From: Isoetes taiwanensis
Taxonomy: Eukaryota > Streptophyta > Lycopodiopsida > Isoetales > Isoetaceae
Reading direction: 5' to 3'
Assembly: GCA_021234155.1 (NCBI GenBank)
Contig: JAJEKV010000014.1
Location: forward strand, 21,717,513-21,781,512
DNA: 64,000 nucleotides
A program made the translations under genes and the position numbers. Numbering within the stretch: the stretch's first letter is position 1; every line of letters begins with the position of its first letter. Positions 33,641 through 44,968 of this stretch are shown here, piece after piece. Under the pieces are notes generated by a model. That model was not told the DNA's origin, searched no databases, and saw nothing but the letters and a program-made list of their open reading frames with translations.

Positions 33641-34319
33641 ACATTAATAGCTTCTCCTAGAAAATGGTCTGCACTTGCCTTGCTTTCATCATTGACAGTC
33701 TGGTTCTTCCTTTCCAGGACCCCATTTTGAGCATGTTCACGAGCAATTGACATCTCATGTTTGATCCCAGCTTCTTGCAAGAACTTGTGTAGAAGGTTGC
33801 CAATGAGCTCGCCCCCATATCCTTCCAAATCCTCTTAATCTTCATATCCTTCTCATTTTCTACCACTCTCTTCCAGCTTCGAAATATGTCATTAATCTTA
33901 GATTTCTTTTTCATGAAGAACACCCAGGCTTTTCTGGAAAAATCGTCAACCAACAACAGAAAATACCTCCTCCCTCCCATTGAGCGATATTTGGATGGTC
34001 CACAAACATCCATATGAACTAGATCCAGTATCTTGCTTGCTCTGATTGCATTCCCCTTTGGATAATTGACAGCCTGTTTCCCCCGTAGACAGCCTTCACA
34101 GATTGATTCTTTTCTCTTCATCTTTGGCAGATCATCTAGTAAGTTCTCTTTTGATATCTTCTCAAGATATTTCTGATTTACGTGTCCAAGCCTTTCATGC
34201 CACAATTGACTTTGCCCCGTCCCTTGCTCAACCATAAAGATCGTGCTTCCCCTTTGCTCAAGAGAGTTTGTAGACATTGCCTTCCCGTTGTCCAATTGCA
34301 ACCATTTCTTTCTTTTCAT
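33641..34319 (-). pseudogene. copia integrase
   Basis: The frame 33657-34319 has the zinc-binding segment WHERLGHVN and CEGCLRGKQ, followed by LVHMDVCGPSKYRSMGGRRY and LLLVDDFSRKAWVFFMKKKS. The catalytic Glu block is in the neighbouring frame (NGVLERKNQTVND at about 33700). The expected second Asp block is blurred by a frameshift at about 33820. Confidence 0.85.
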
Positions 34320-34540
34320 TTTTTACTAGGCACCTCCACCCATTTCCAAAGTTGATGTCCAGCTTGCCATCATCCAATTTTGATACAAATAGAAGATTCA
34401 CTGGCAGTCCAAGTACATACAGTGCCTTCTTGATCTCTTATGTGGTGGATCTTAAAGCAATTTGGATGCTCCCCTCTCCTTGAACTTGAACCCTCCTTTG
34501 CCTATCACCACAGTCTTCCTTCCTTTCTCTTTCTTGGTTG

Positions 34541-35464
34541 TGGATGTATGTAATGACTAAGCACCAGCTAATGGGGATAGTGAGATTATGGAGGGTATGA
34601 CCTTGCTAAGATTGGGGTCCTTTTTAGTGAGCTAGGCTTATAATCAGTCACTATATGTGGGGCCGAGTATGGGTTAGGCACCCCCTAGTTGCAGGAGTAG
34701 TCTTGTTCTTTGTTTGGGGGATTAAATCGGGTACGAACGGGTGATCTTGGTCCTCTAACTCGTCCACAATATTATTATCCAGGCCTGGAAGGGACTTGTC
34801 CCATTCCTGCCTCATCGAACCAAGGAGATGAAACCTGGAGTAGTTCCATAGGGTGACTCTATGGAATTACGTCTCCGGAAGGATATAGTCACTATTCAGC
34901 ATGTTTTAGCACGTGCAAAGTGTGCAAGAAGGGGCGAATGGAGTGAACTACCCTAATCAATGTTCTATGCCAGCCAACGCCATTGTCATGACTCTGTCTA
35001 TTGTTACCTGTAGACCTTAGGCATTAGTCGACCCCTTTGAACCTGAACCCACAATAGAATCCTCATTTTTTTATGTATCATGTATGCTTATACTGATGTT
35101 TATTATTGATGATGGATGAACCACCTTTCGTGGTGGCATATTATATTTATAAATATGTGTTGCCAGGTGCTAACATGTATATATGCTTCCGCATTATAGG
35201 ACATCCTATAGGAGGAATGGGACAAATGACACCTCCGTGTCCTTCGCTCGGGCACTGATGGAGGGCCTTTCTTGGTGATAGTATTGCTAGGAAATGGGAT
35301 TTCCCATATTTATACAATGGATCATCGTATAGGCCTGCGGAGCGTCACATTTCTTCAGACAAAGACACCATCCTTTTGATCTGGTTAAGAACTTTACCTC
35401 TAGAATGTAGCTAATTAATGCTAGAGGTTGTATGCAGATCACATGTGAAATATAAGAAACTTAT
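34541..35464. other. Intergenic, perhaps a degraded LTR or retroelement UTR
   Basis: No coding signal. Relative GC is higher than around it, and the block from 34545 to about 35400 has the look of LTR/UTR sequence. I found no matching partner, so this is not called as an element. Confidence 0.3.
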
Positions 35465-35600
35465 GAATATTCTCTTTTAAGCCAATCAATCTTAATTGGC
35501 TTTGAATAGACCCTCACTTAAAATTAGAAATTGAATATTCTCTTTTAAGCCAATCAATCTTAATTGGCTTTGAATAGACCCTCACTTAAAATTAGAAATT
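35465..35600. repeat. 68-bp tandem duplication
   Basis: Units 35465-35532 and 35533-35600 are essentially identical. Each contains the short palindromic arm pair gccaatcaatcttaattggc. Confidence 0.92.
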
Positions 35601-36570
35601 GAGATAAATATGATACTGCTCTATCAAGGTCATAACAGTCCTTTTGCCATTAATAATTGAATTGAATTTGTTTTTATAGTCCACGGAGAACAATAGGCCT
35701 AATGGAATACCCAATTTCATATTATTTTAGGGTCTAAAATTACCTTTGATTTCATTCAAAGTATTCACAACTATCAAATCTTGGTCATTACCAAAATTAA
35801 GATCCTAGTTTGTTAGACCAACATAGCTTACTAAGCGTTAGTAGAGAGCACTTAGTTATAACCAGAGAGAGAGAGGAAGGGGGGAGGGGGGATGATATTT
35901 TAGCTCCAAGACTTTTGAAAAAGGAAAGAAGGGATGGCAAAATTTGAATACTTACATGGCAATGGGTTTAAAAAATTAATTAGTTGCTTGGTTTAACCTT
36001 TTCTTTTGTGGTTGACAAGTAAACCTTTATTTTTGTACCACTTTATTTTTTAAACTATTTATTTTTGTATTATGCATTCTAACAATAATTTATATGACAA
36101 TAATAGTTTAACATCAGAAAGGTTAGATAACAGCAGTTTATATAAATTTAATAAGAAATCTATCACGAAATAAAGAGAGACAAAAGCAACAATTTGGCAC
36201 CAAATATGTGAAGGCGCGAGGAAGGCTGATACGCAAAATGAAAAAACCATATGAAAATGACGATTTTTTATCAGGGTTTCCATTGCCGAAAAGGTTAGAT
36301 AATAACGTTTATGATAGGATCTAAAATCCCTTCCCAAACAAATCGTTTGAAAGAACTTGCAAGATGCCCATGCAAGCAAAAGCTATCTCAATTGCATTAT
36401 TAAATTATCATTTCCTCAATCAATTAATGCAATTGTGCATGAAACAAGTTTTATTCCTAACTAAAATGTTAATTTCATTTCATTGGTTTAATTAATATAT
36501 ATCATATCTATAACCCCTTGAGGGGTTTACCACCCAATAATGATACGTTGACCATCCAAATTAAGGTGTA
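35601..36570. other. Intergenic, AT-rich, downstream of SWEET
   Basis: No gene is recognised. It contains the SWEET 3' UTR and terminator, whose limits are not visible. Confidence 0.4.
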
Positions 36571-37863
36571 TCAAGCATCAACGTTAGATTTAACATGTTC
36601 ATATCCTTCCTCAAGCTTTTCAAGCTTATGAGGAGAAGTAGAAGATGGTGACTCAATGACCTCTCCAACCTTCTTTGACTTACTATTTCTGTAAATGGCA
36701 TAAAGGAGTAATTGCACTGCACCAAGGATAGATCCGGATCCATCCGAAATCTGCAACGAGAGTTGAATAAGAATGTGAAGGGATGTTAGAAAGGAAAAGT
36801 TACCACCATGACATAGATGTCGCTGCCGAGGAAACCAAATATTGTCCATATGATACAACTGATGAAGATGGCGAAAGAGAGAAGAAATGGCATGTACTCC
36901 ACACTTTTCGTGGCGATTACTTCTTTCTGGATAGATGAATTTAAGGGTTAGATGACCTCCTACTATTGTTGTTATTACTAGAAGTCAAAGGCCCCATAGG
37001 GTTTGCAAGACCTGGTCATGCCCTCCCAGTGAAAAGAATTACTAAAGACTTACCAGTGCGACGAGGGGCGAGATGTACATGCCGATGGAAACAACGGTGG
37101 TGATAAGGCCAACAAAGAGCTTCCTTTGATTGTGACCTAGCAAGAAAGTAATGCCAGCACAGCAACCAAAAACTAGCACGAGAACAAGGATGGAAGTGAA
37201 AACCTGAACCTGTGGATTGCCATGGATAAAAATACTTCATTTTCTATGGGGTTCTTAAATTCAATTTTTTTTTTTTTTTTTTTTTTTTTTGGGTGGAAAG
37301 CAAAAACAAAACTAACCTTATGCTTTTTTTGGGCGAAACAAATATAGAGGGTGAGGTAGGCCAGCTCCAGGAGGGCTTCTGCAGAGCTGGTGGTGAAGAG
37401 AAGGAGGTTGTCTTTGGTTACAAAAGGGAGGGCATACCAGGCCCAGAACAGACTGTACAGCAGTGCAGTTGCATAGGGGATTCCAGAAAACTGCTCCACA
37501 GATTTTCTCTGCCATATTTTCCAAAATGTTGGCCTGAACATCACAGCCAGTTAAGTAATCTATGTCCCTGCAATCACACATATGGGTTTGTGCTGTATGT
37601 ATTAGAGAGCTTACATGGGCGCCAGAGCCAGAGATATGGAGGTGATATTTCCTGCCAGTATGAAACGTATGGTTAGAAGTTTGAATGAAGTAAATTTACT
37701 TCACAGCTGAGAATTCATAGAAACACTGAGAATTCATAGAAAAAACGCTAAGAATTTATAGACACAAGCATACAAATGCTTGCTTATAACACTGAGAATT
37801 TTGGGCTGTTAGAAACGAACCCAAAATGCCGAAAACGAGCCTGCAGGTCTGCATCGGAGCCAT
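36571..37863 (-). CDS. SWEET sugar transporter (MtN3/saliva family), 6 exons
   Basis: SWEETs are seven-helix facilitators that move sucrose or hexoses across plasma or vacuolar membranes along the gradient. Exons on the minus strand: 37821-37863, 37615-37651, 37317-37533, 37054-37203, 36807-36926, 36571-36750. Phases agree and the product is 248 residues, normal for the family. Repeat 1 starts RLVFGILGNITS and has APMPTFWKIW (Pro28) and KSVEQFSGIPY. The linker helix begins VFTSILVLVLVFG. Repeat 2 has LFVGLITTVVSIGMYISPL (Pro145), KSVEYMPFLLSFAIF and YAIYR. The C-terminal tail of about 40 residues is hydrophilic, rich in Lys, Glu and Ser, as is usual. The six-exon layout is typical. I cannot tell the clade or substrate from the sequence alone. 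Confidence 0.94.
37266..37290. repeat. Poly(T) run in SWEET intron 3
   Basis: About 25 T on the plus strand, hence poly(A) on the gene strand, 27 bp after the donor site of exon 3. It may be the tail of a tiny retroposon or simple slippage. Confidence 0.8.
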
Positions 37864-38259
37864 TGATCCAGAAAAGGGCAGTGAGGAGGTGCAGCGTGGG
37901 AGAGAATCATGAGAGATGGGAGGTGTTTTGGGCGGAAACGCTAGGCTCTTGCGAGAGATCGCCCGCCATGAATCCGCAAATCCATGGCGTAAGGAAGGGC
38001 CATAATGATAGATGCATTGTTGTGTGGAGTAGTTACAAGGCAAATGCTAGGTGATGAGAGAAGTTGGCCAAAGCTTTCAGGGTGTGGAATGCGTGTTTTC
38101 CTTTCTCGACCCACCACGTTATGCTCGCTGCCCTTCTTCATAAAAGTCCACCCCTTCCCTCCCTATCCTCCTACTATTTCCTCACAATAGTATAGTATAC
38201 AAGACAATTAGGTTTTTTTTTAGACCATGTGAACATGTGCTGTACCGCTATAGTTTGAA

Positions 38260-38313
38260 GGTTTTTTTTGAAGTCGTGGTGTGGGTGGTTTTTTTTGAAG
38301 TCGTGGTGTGGGT
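38260..38313. repeat. 27-bp tandem duplication
   Basis: Two identical 27-bp units (38260-38286, 38287-38313) followed by two copies of gagatggagaccatgt. The neighbouring text accatgtgaacatgtgct occurs at 38224 and again near 38344, so the block looks like local replication slippage. Confidence 0.85.
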
Positions 38314-38635
38314 GAGATGGAGACCATGTTCAGTGAGATGGAGACCATGTGAACATGTGCTATATGTATTGTAAGATAGATGGACGGGTGCAACTTGAGA
38401 CTAAAATGTTATTAGACATCTATATTTTTTTTATTTATATATTTATTTATTATTTTAGAATGGGAAGTATAACTTTCTTCTTTTAAAAGATGAAATGAAT
38501 ATAAAATACCATATACACTATTCATTCTTTCCCGGTCTATAGATCCCCACCTATTCATGCTTTGAATCCTCACTACTTAAATTTGGCACAAAACTCATCT
38601 GATCACATAATGCCAAATTCTTCATTGGTGGTATT

Positions 38636-38859
38636 AAAAATGCCATTAACTTTAAGAGGACTGCTAAGATGCATTTGAGTTCCTTGGGTGCCTGAAGCTA
38701 TTAAATTTTTGCCCTGGTTTACCCCAGTGTATATAGAACTATTCTGTTTGTTTCTAAAAACAATTCTAACCCATTTTTTATGATAAAAATGCCATTAAAC
38801 CTTAAGAAGACTGCTAAGATGCATTCAAGTTCCTTGGGAATTTGAAGCTATTAGATTTC
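38636..38859. repeat. Direct repeat of ~74 bp, spaced 75 bp
   Basis: 38636-38709 and 38785-38859 share gactgctaagatgcatt and flanking sequence with about 85% identity by eye. Function unknown. Confidence 0.75.
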
Positions 38860-39876
38860 AGCTTACTATATCAAATTACCCATATTACTGCCGAGTTCTC
38901 CATTTGCGTCAAATTTTGCAAGGGCCTGTCTGCAATTCAACAGACCCTTGGCTACATCGTCTGGAAACTCTCCTGTGAAATTCAGAGATAATTGTCGTCA
39001 AAAACATGATGGGCTAAGAATCTTGCTGCCCTGAAATGCATGTACAGTTTATATGATATAGATACACAAATTTGTAGTTTACTCTTAATTTAAGTAGTAG
39101 AATCTCCCCGAGCTACGGCGGACATTTAACTGAGTTATGGCCGAGAAGCACATATTCAAAATCGAGGCATGCCACAGCTCGGGCATTGCATATTGTGCAA
39201 GGCGAAAAATATCATGAGCATAGGCTTACATGACCTTTACCAAGTCGGTGTATCATACGGTTTTGCAATATTATTGCGCTGAATATTTCTATAGTAAAGA
39301 TTGTGGTAAAAAATCATTTGTTAATCCCTAACTATACACTCACAGAAATCGGTTCAGAGTTTACAAACCCTAGTTTAGCAAGGTAGATAATGGCCAGAAT
39401 GTTCTGCCTAATTCGTGGCGCCAGTCTGCATGAACTGGTCGCTTCTCTCATGCGACTGGAAAGCGAAGGAAATGGGAGCGAACAGAGTCCCTTTTCATTT
39501 GTAAAAAAGCAACCGATAGCTCTGCTTAAAAAAATGTTAAAAAACAGAGGAAATTTGAAGGCCGAGGGTCAAAACCTGCCATTAATCCATCGTAGGCTTG
39601 TTAAGCTAATTGGAACTCATATCATCTCAGGCTGTTTTTTTACTGATGGGTTCCTTAATTTCTTTTAATCAGGACTTGAATCTCGCATCTGGATAAGAAA
39701 ATACCTGGGTTTTCTGTTCTTGGCTTCACGACCCGCAGTAGATTGCTTTGCCAGAGATGAGAATCTTCAAAATTACAGCCAATTGGGATTTGGGGATTGC
39801 CAGCCAAATTTGAAGACCCATGAAGCAGAACATAGTTCAGAGCATTTTTGGCAGATCAGGCATTAGCTCCAATTTT
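38860..39876. other. Intergenic; one unrecognised 92-codon ORF
   Basis: The plus-strand ORF 39390-39668 starts MARMFCLIRGASLHELVASL and has a basic middle. It matches nothing I know and may be chance. Otherwise nothing is seen. Confidence 0.25.
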
Positions 39877-39958
39877 CTAACGCGTGATCCGTTATTAAAA
39901 AAAATAACGAGAAATAACGGATGTTATTTTTGCCAAAAAAAATTAGAGTAAAGTTTCC
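39877..39958 (+). repeat. Left terminal region of the DNA transposon
   Basis: Contains ctaacg at 39877, three cgttat/ataacg motifs, then gttatttttgccaaaaaaa and agtaaagttt. The order mirrors the right end. Confidence 0.6.
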
Positions 39959-40293
39959 CCCCAAAAAAAATCTCCACGTCTCCAGCTTCCTTGCGATTGC
40001 TGCCGGATTCTGGTCGCTGCCTGCTTTGCTCCAGCCTCCATGTAAGAGCTCTTAATCTGAGTTAGTGTTATGTCATGGTGATATTTTCTGTGTATTTGCA
40101 TCCTGCCTTTGCCTTTTCGTCCATGCCCATGCCTCTGCTTTCGTCCATGCCAAATGTGATAGCAAAAACCCTATGTATTTGGACTGCTTTGACTCAGGTT
40201 TAATCCTTTATAACTAAAATGTTTTTCTGTTGTTTACTCAAAACAACCTATGATCTACTTGTCATCTCAAAATCGGCTACTCATAGCTTACAG

Positions 40294-40311
40294 TTTTTGA
40301 TGAAAAGACCA
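40294..40311 (+). repeat. 18-bp subterminal repeat, left copy
   Basis: tttttgatgaaaagacca recurs in the same orientation at 48803-48820 inside the right end. Both copies follow catagctta. A direct rather than inverted subterminal repeat is unusual for a DNA transposon. Confidence 0.7.
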
Positions 40312-40463
40312 GACCAGGGTGTAAAATCGCTAGTGGGGTACAACTTTTGGCGAAGCGTTTAAGCACTTTAAGTGCTGAAACTCGCGGACGTCGAAGCCCG
40401 TCACGCCCTTCTCCCTCCTTTTCCCCTGGGCGCGAAAACTCAGATCAGTATTTCACTGTTGAT

Positions 40464-40779
40464 GATGGAGGCATGGAGCGCGGATGATTTTCACAGCATC
40501 AGAGGTCTGTGCAATTCGGGGGTGAAGCCCCATGAGGAAGAAGCTTGGTTGGAAAATAATGTCACAGATCGAGATTGGGATTCTGTTTGGACAAAGAAGT
40601 TGAACAAGGGAAAGATAAAATGGCACTGTGCAAAGGAGCATCTTCAAGAGAAGTTGGAAACACTCTGCCGAAAAATCTACAAGAATTATCACAACAAAGA
40701 AGTAAGAAAGCAACTGGCCCTTGCTTTTGCGTTTGAAAATTGCACTAGATCAATACTTGCGCTGAGGAACACAAAGTAA
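40464..40779 (+). pseudogene. Transposon gene A, segment 1 (unknown, highly charged)
   Basis: The reading starts MEAWSADDFHSIRGLCNSG at 40464 inside a longer open frame from 40372 and runs 104 codons to a stop at 40779. A GT immediately before that stop (aaa|gtaaat) may be a splice donor, so it could be a first exon. The protein is charged and helical (KWHCAKEHLQEKLETLCRKI). No family recognised. Confidence 0.4.
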
Positions 40780-40993
40780 ATGGGCTGCATTTGTCGTTGC
40801 AATGCCAAAGATACCACAACAATAGACAAGTAAAAACAGAGGCGTATGTTGTAGCACATGTTAGGAAAATCAAATGAAGGCAAAGCCAAAGGTGGCAAAT
40901 TGGATCAAATGAGATCGGTGCATGTGATGAAAACATAAAAACCTTAGAGAATGCAAAGACAGAGATTGGAAAATCAGTTTTACTTATCACAAA

Positions 40994-41611
40994 GAATCTG
41001 AAGCGAGGGGAAGTGAGCTGAAAGGCAATGAGAAGGCCTCAAATTACGTAAAAATGATGTTGGAAGAGGCTGAAAACAATTTAAGACAGGCCACAAATGA
41101 TTTGGCTACAAAACAGGAGGAGTTCAAGCTTAATCCAACATGTGAGTTGGAGGCAGAAATTAAAGATTTGGAGCAGACTGTCCAGATGGAAACTTGGCAC
41201 AGGAACAAGGTACAAAAAGCAATGAACCCTACATCTGTTAATGAGCAGGTCAAACGTAAACTCAAACTTGAGGAGGAGTTAAAAGTTCTCGAAGAAGAAC
41301 AGAGACTTCTGCATTTCTACATAAACAATTTGTGGAAGCTGAAAATGGATACTCCTGCAACATTTAGCATCTCTACTATTATACGAGATAAGTTGTTAGT
41401 GGAAGATCCATTTTATACATGTTCTAAGATGTGGTCCGAATTCACTAAAGCTTACAGGTTAAGTTTAGCACTGAATTGCCAACATGAGTATCATATAGCT
41501 TGTTGTTCATTGTTGAGAGGAGGACAATGTATTCATGGTTGCCCTGGAAAGGTGCGAGAGGGTGTATTTGACGAGCTAGGTTTTGGCCATGTTGCGGTGT
41601 GCTTCAAATAG
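40994..41611 (+). pseudogene. Transposon gene A, segment 2: coiled coil and Cys/His cluster
   Basis: About 205 codons are open from 40994 (a Met lies at 41054). Residues 1-115 are strongly coiled-coil in composition, rich in Glu, Lys and Leu (EEELKVLEEEQRLLHFYINN). Near the C-terminus CQHEYHIACCSLLRGGQCIH and the following Gly-Cys form a plausible zinc-binding cluster, vaguely RING-like. Whether this joins the segments on either side by splicing is not proven. Confidence 0.45.
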
Positions 41612-42427
41612 TACACCAAAAAGGATGTGTTAATCCGGCCCCGCAATTGAGGTCTCACCGTTCGAGGGTTCAAAGAAGGACAATGGTGCCATTTGAAGAT
41701 GCACAACACCCGCAAAGTCCTATAGGAGTACAAATCAATTGTGACTGATTTGAATGCAACAAAGAGAACCACCACCACCAGTCCAAGAAGTCATTCCAAG
41801 AAGCTATAGAAGAAGTCAGAAACACAAAGACAAGTTGTAAACACAAAGACCGGTTGTGGAAAAACAAACAATGCACCCGATTGTACACATCGAAGCACCT
41901 AAGGAAGTTGAGGGAGTAATTCCATCGGATGAGGGCAACTTGGGTGAATACTTGCCAAAAGGAAAGGGCGGAAGAACAAAGAGGGGTAAGCCGGAGGATA
42001 GCAAAGAAGTTGTTCAGGCTACAAGAAAGAGAACAAGAAGTAGCTATGCAAAAGATGCGGGAAGCGGTCCTCAATCATGACACCACACCCTATCGGTGTG
42101 TTCAAGAAAATGCGCATTCGGGGGGCCTCAAGTTTCGGTGAGCCCGATGTTCAAAAGTGATTGCTGCCTACGCGAACCACGGAGGGTCAAGCAGGGCATT
42201 CTTTGGGCAAGCCCGTAAATCGTGTTGCTTAAGACATTGAATATTATTGATTTTCTTTTGTTGCATTCACTTTGTAGGATTACCCGGTTGATTCTCATAG
42301 GGTCGAGAATCCCGATGTTGATACGAAGGTTTCCACATTCAACCCATTTTTCATTTTCATCTTCATCTATTTATTCATGTAGTAATTCTGTTGTGTAGGT
42401 ATTCGGGATGTTCCAACGTACTAAATA
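41612..42427 (+). other. Transposon gene A, interrupted basic region
   Basis: Several short frames include a basic, NLS-like piece (KGKGGRTKRGKPED, then ATRKRTRSSYAK at about 42030) and the candidate exon PVDSHRVENPDVDTK (42284-42328) bounded by an AG before and GT after. Stops prevent one continuous reading. Confidence 0.35.
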
Positions 42428-43151
42428 TTGATTTGGCAAAGAAAAGATAAACTCATTGTCTTGGATTTAAATGGTGTGTTGGTAAAAACATTTGGTGCAA
42501 ATGAACACATACGCTTGGAAGCAGGATTGACAATGACATACACTAGCAGAAAGAAAGTGATATTCAGACCAGAAGCAGTGTTCTTCTTGAAGACTTTGTT
42601 TCTGATGTTGTGTTGGTATATGGTCATCAATGCAACTCTCTAATGTGGAAGATGTGCTTTGCAAGTACTATGTCCGTTTGAGGGATGATTTCAATTTGTA
42701 TGGGGACGGGGAAAAATGTGTGCGGACCGGTTTTCACCACCCTAACAAACCCGGGTCATCGATCATGATGAAGCCACTTGGGAAAATATATGAGTCATAC
42801 CCAAGATTCAAAGGTAAGACTTTGCTTCTTGATGATTCATTATACAAGTCTTACCTTAGCAGTCCTTGGAAATTTCTGCGGGTACCTGCATTCAAGATGG
42901 ATGTCCATGATGAAGTGCTAACAGTACTCACCCCAAAGATAGAAGAAATACTGCAGGCCAAGACTGAGGAAGAAATGAAGTCACTGGTGAAGAACACACA
43001 CAGATACAAGCCCTGGCCTAAGATAGATAGAAAGATTATGAAGCTATGCTTGGAAAGACTTTCTGAAAAACAGTTGCAGTTCTGCAGGTTTGTGAAGGAG
43101 GAATTGGAGAAAGTTTATGGTGATGAAGATTGTCATTCTCCATTGCTGTGA
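42428..43151 (+). pseudogene. FCP1-like HAD phosphatase domain inside the transposon
   Basis: FCP1/SCP-type phosphatases remove phosphate from proteins such as the RNA polymerase II tail. The frame 42428-42643 begins with KLIVLDLNGVLVKTFG, the nucleophile block of the HAD fold, with Asp13 followed by Asn where many relatives have Asp (plant members with DLNG are known). FRPEAVFFLKTLF follows. A frameshift at about 42590-42640 leads to the frame 42630-43151, with VEDVL, MKPLGKIYESYPRF (the HAD lysine) and KTLLLDDSLYKS, the acidic metal-binding block. A charged C-terminal tail of about 85 residues follows. The gene is frameshifted here. I infer capture of a host gene by the transposon, or a standard cargo gene of this family. 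Confidence 0.72.
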
Positions 43152-43902
43152 TTAAGCCTGATTGTCATTTACTTAGTCCAAGGAATCCTACACTTTTCAT
43201 GTACCATCTTTATCTTAATTTAAGAATCTTTTTGCTATATTGTTTATGTAGTTCAATGCAGACTTGTCTATAAGTTTTTGCTATATTGTTTATATCTACT
43301 TCAATGCTGACTGAAAGGGATGCTTAAAACTTATCAAATGCTTAAAAAAAAAATTGCCTGCAAGTGCTAGTCTGGTATGAGTCTTAATGGCGGATCTCGC
43401 TTATTGTCATGCGATGATATTACTTTTATGTAGTTGCTTAACGCCAGCGTATGTTAATGTCATCATGTGCTTTCTTGTCATGCGGTTAAGGTGCAGTGGT
43501 CTTATTGTTAAGCTATATAACCTGCTTAAAGGTAGTCATTTTATTGCATAAGTGCTCGTGTTTCCAAAGGTGCTTACTCACTCACCGCTTTTGAACCGAT
43601 TAAAATGCTTAGTGTTTGAAACTAATTAAAGAGCTAGAGCATTTGTTACATTCAAAAGCGAGAATCTGAATGGATTTTACCACAGAATTCGAACTTCATA
43701 GATTTGATAGATAGACAAAAATAACATTTGATAGAAGAAGAAGAAGAGATTTTAATGAAACAAAGATAGAAACAAAGTTACAAAAAAGTTTGATGGAAAC
43801 AAGATTTTTTATAAAAAAAGGCCCTCAGGCCAGTGTACACAAAACGTTATATACAAAATTTTTACAAAATTTCGGCCCTGAGGCCAGTGTATTCTTGAGG
43901 GC
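43152..43902. other. Non-coding interior of the transposon
   Basis: AT-rich spacer between the plus-strand and minus-strand genes. It probably includes the 3' UTRs of both. Two copies of ggccct(c/g)aggccagtgta lie at about 43821 and 43875. Confidence 0.4.
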
Positions 43903-43996
43903 AGGGGGTGTCTTCTTCAAAGGGGTGACTTCTTCATCAAGGGGGTTGTCTTCTTCATCAAGGGGGTGTCTTCTTCAAGGGGGTGTCTTCTTCATC
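43903..43996. repeat. Minisatellite, ~5 units of 17-21 bp
   Basis: Five imperfect units based on gggggtgtcttcttcatcaa start at about 43903, 43922, 43941, 43962 and 43979. Confidence 0.85.
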
Positions 43997-44096
43997 TTCA
44001 TGCATACGCATCTTCATTCTCCATCTGCAACAAATGAAAATGAAAGATTAAACAAACGAAAAATTGAAAACAGAAAACAAATGAAAATGCATGTAC

Positions 44097-44450
44097 CTTT
44101 AAGGACCGCCCTGAACTCCTCCAAGTCGGCTTCCTCTTCTTCCTCTTCCTCTTCTTCTTCTTCCTCTTCTTCTTCTTCTTCTTTCTCGGACTCGTCCTCT
44201 TCTTCTGATTCCCCTATCCATCCCTGCAGAACATATTCCTGCGAATTCATTTCCGATTCCTCATCTTCTGATTCCAATTGGAATCAGATTCCTCCTCAAA
44301 CTGGGAGGCAGTAGAGTGGGCAGGAGAGGAGGCAGCAGAGGCAGCAAGAACTTCAGGCAGAGGCGGGAAGAGTGGAGGGAACACCTCTTCGACGCTTAGT
44401 AAGCGCCTCTTCGAGGTGACCTCCGGCTCCTCTGATCTTGCTCGCTTCAT
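44097..44450 (-). pseudogene. Acidic nuclear-type ORF (poly-Glu) inside the transposon
   Basis: The reading starts at 44450 with MKRARSEEPEVTSKRRLLSV, a bipartite-NLS-like opening. A Ser/Ala/Pro-rich stretch and FEEESDSN follow. A frameshift lies at about 44275, next to a 16-bp perfect palindrome (44270-44285). The reading continues with SEDEESEMNSQEYVLQG, a run of 17 Glu, and ADLEEFRAVLKG, ending at a good donor site (GT at 44096-44095). Composition recalls histone-chaperone or acidic-activator tails, but no domain is recognised. It could be the first exon of a longer gene or the N-terminus of a transposon accessory protein. Confidence 0.4.
44117..44190. repeat. (CTT/CCT)n microsatellite encoding poly-Glu
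   Basis: TTC/CTC repeats on the plus strand encode the Glu run on the minus strand. The plus-strand poly-Ser ORF over it is a shadow. Confidence 0.85.
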
Positions 44451-44477
44451 GCCGGAATAGGCGGAATGCTTGGGAAT

Positions 44478-44545
44478 GCGGAGAAATTGGGAGGCGGAGT
44501 GCGGAGGAATTGGGAGGCGGAGTGCAGAGGAATTGGCGGAGCGTG
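44478..44545. repeat. 23-bp tandem repeat, ~3 units
   Basis: Units starting gcggagaaattgg, gcggaggaattgg and gcagaggaattgg at 44478, 44501 and 44524. They lie directly upstream of the acidic minus-strand ORF, where a promoter would be. Confidence 0.75.
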
Positions 44546-44968
44546 AGCTTGTGAGAAGAGCTTACGCTTAGGCGCCTACTGCTTAAATCCTGTGCTTAGG
44601 CGCGTCAGTGTACGATAAACCTCACACGCGCCAGAACAATTAATTCGTAACCAGGCTTAAATATTTCAGATGACCAAATCCGAATTGACACATGTCACAT
44701 CGAGGAAATGCCTTGACAATATAATTTTGCCAAGAATGTTGGGATAGTGATGGTACCAAAATAAATAATTGAACCTTATTCCAATGTCACAAATCTACAT
44801 TCTTATAAACAACAATTCAATCTTCATTTTCGGCACGTGTCCATGCACACCACCCTTGTGCATCCTCACTATTGTTAATATATATAAAAATATGTGCTTA
44901 CGTGCTTAGGTGCTGGAACAACAAATCACTTGAAAAGAATAACATCAATTTCGTTAAGTGTCAAAGAA

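Larger units (their letters stand above)
32230..34540 (-). mobile_element. Truncated Ty1/copia element directly downstream of TOP6B
   Basis: Read on the minus strand it carries, in order, a degraded protease-side segment (34320-34540), integrase, a shortened RT, RNase H, a polypurine tract and a probable 3' LTR. Gag, primer site and 5' LTR are absent. Its 3' end begins at most about 50 bp after the TOP6B stop codon, so element DNA may now supply the TOP6B 3' UTR or terminator. No target duplication can be tested because the 5' end is missing. Confidence 0.85.

Noticed and set aside
34541-35400. Solo LTR
   Set aside because: The composition is suggestive, but I found no TG...CA ends with a target duplication and no partner sequence in the window.
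37293-37676. 127-codon plus-strand ORF
   Set aside because: It lies antisense over SWEET exons 2 and 3, which have clear transporter motifs and splice sites on the minus strand.
43903-43996. CRISPR-like repeat array
   Set aside because: Units of 17-21 bp with no distinct spacers, in eukaryotic DNA; this is an ordinary minisatellite.
43790-44314. 174-codon plus-strand ORF with a long serine run
   Set aside because: The serine run is the antisense of a TTC microsatellite that encodes poly-Glu on the other strand, where an NLS-like start and donor site are present.
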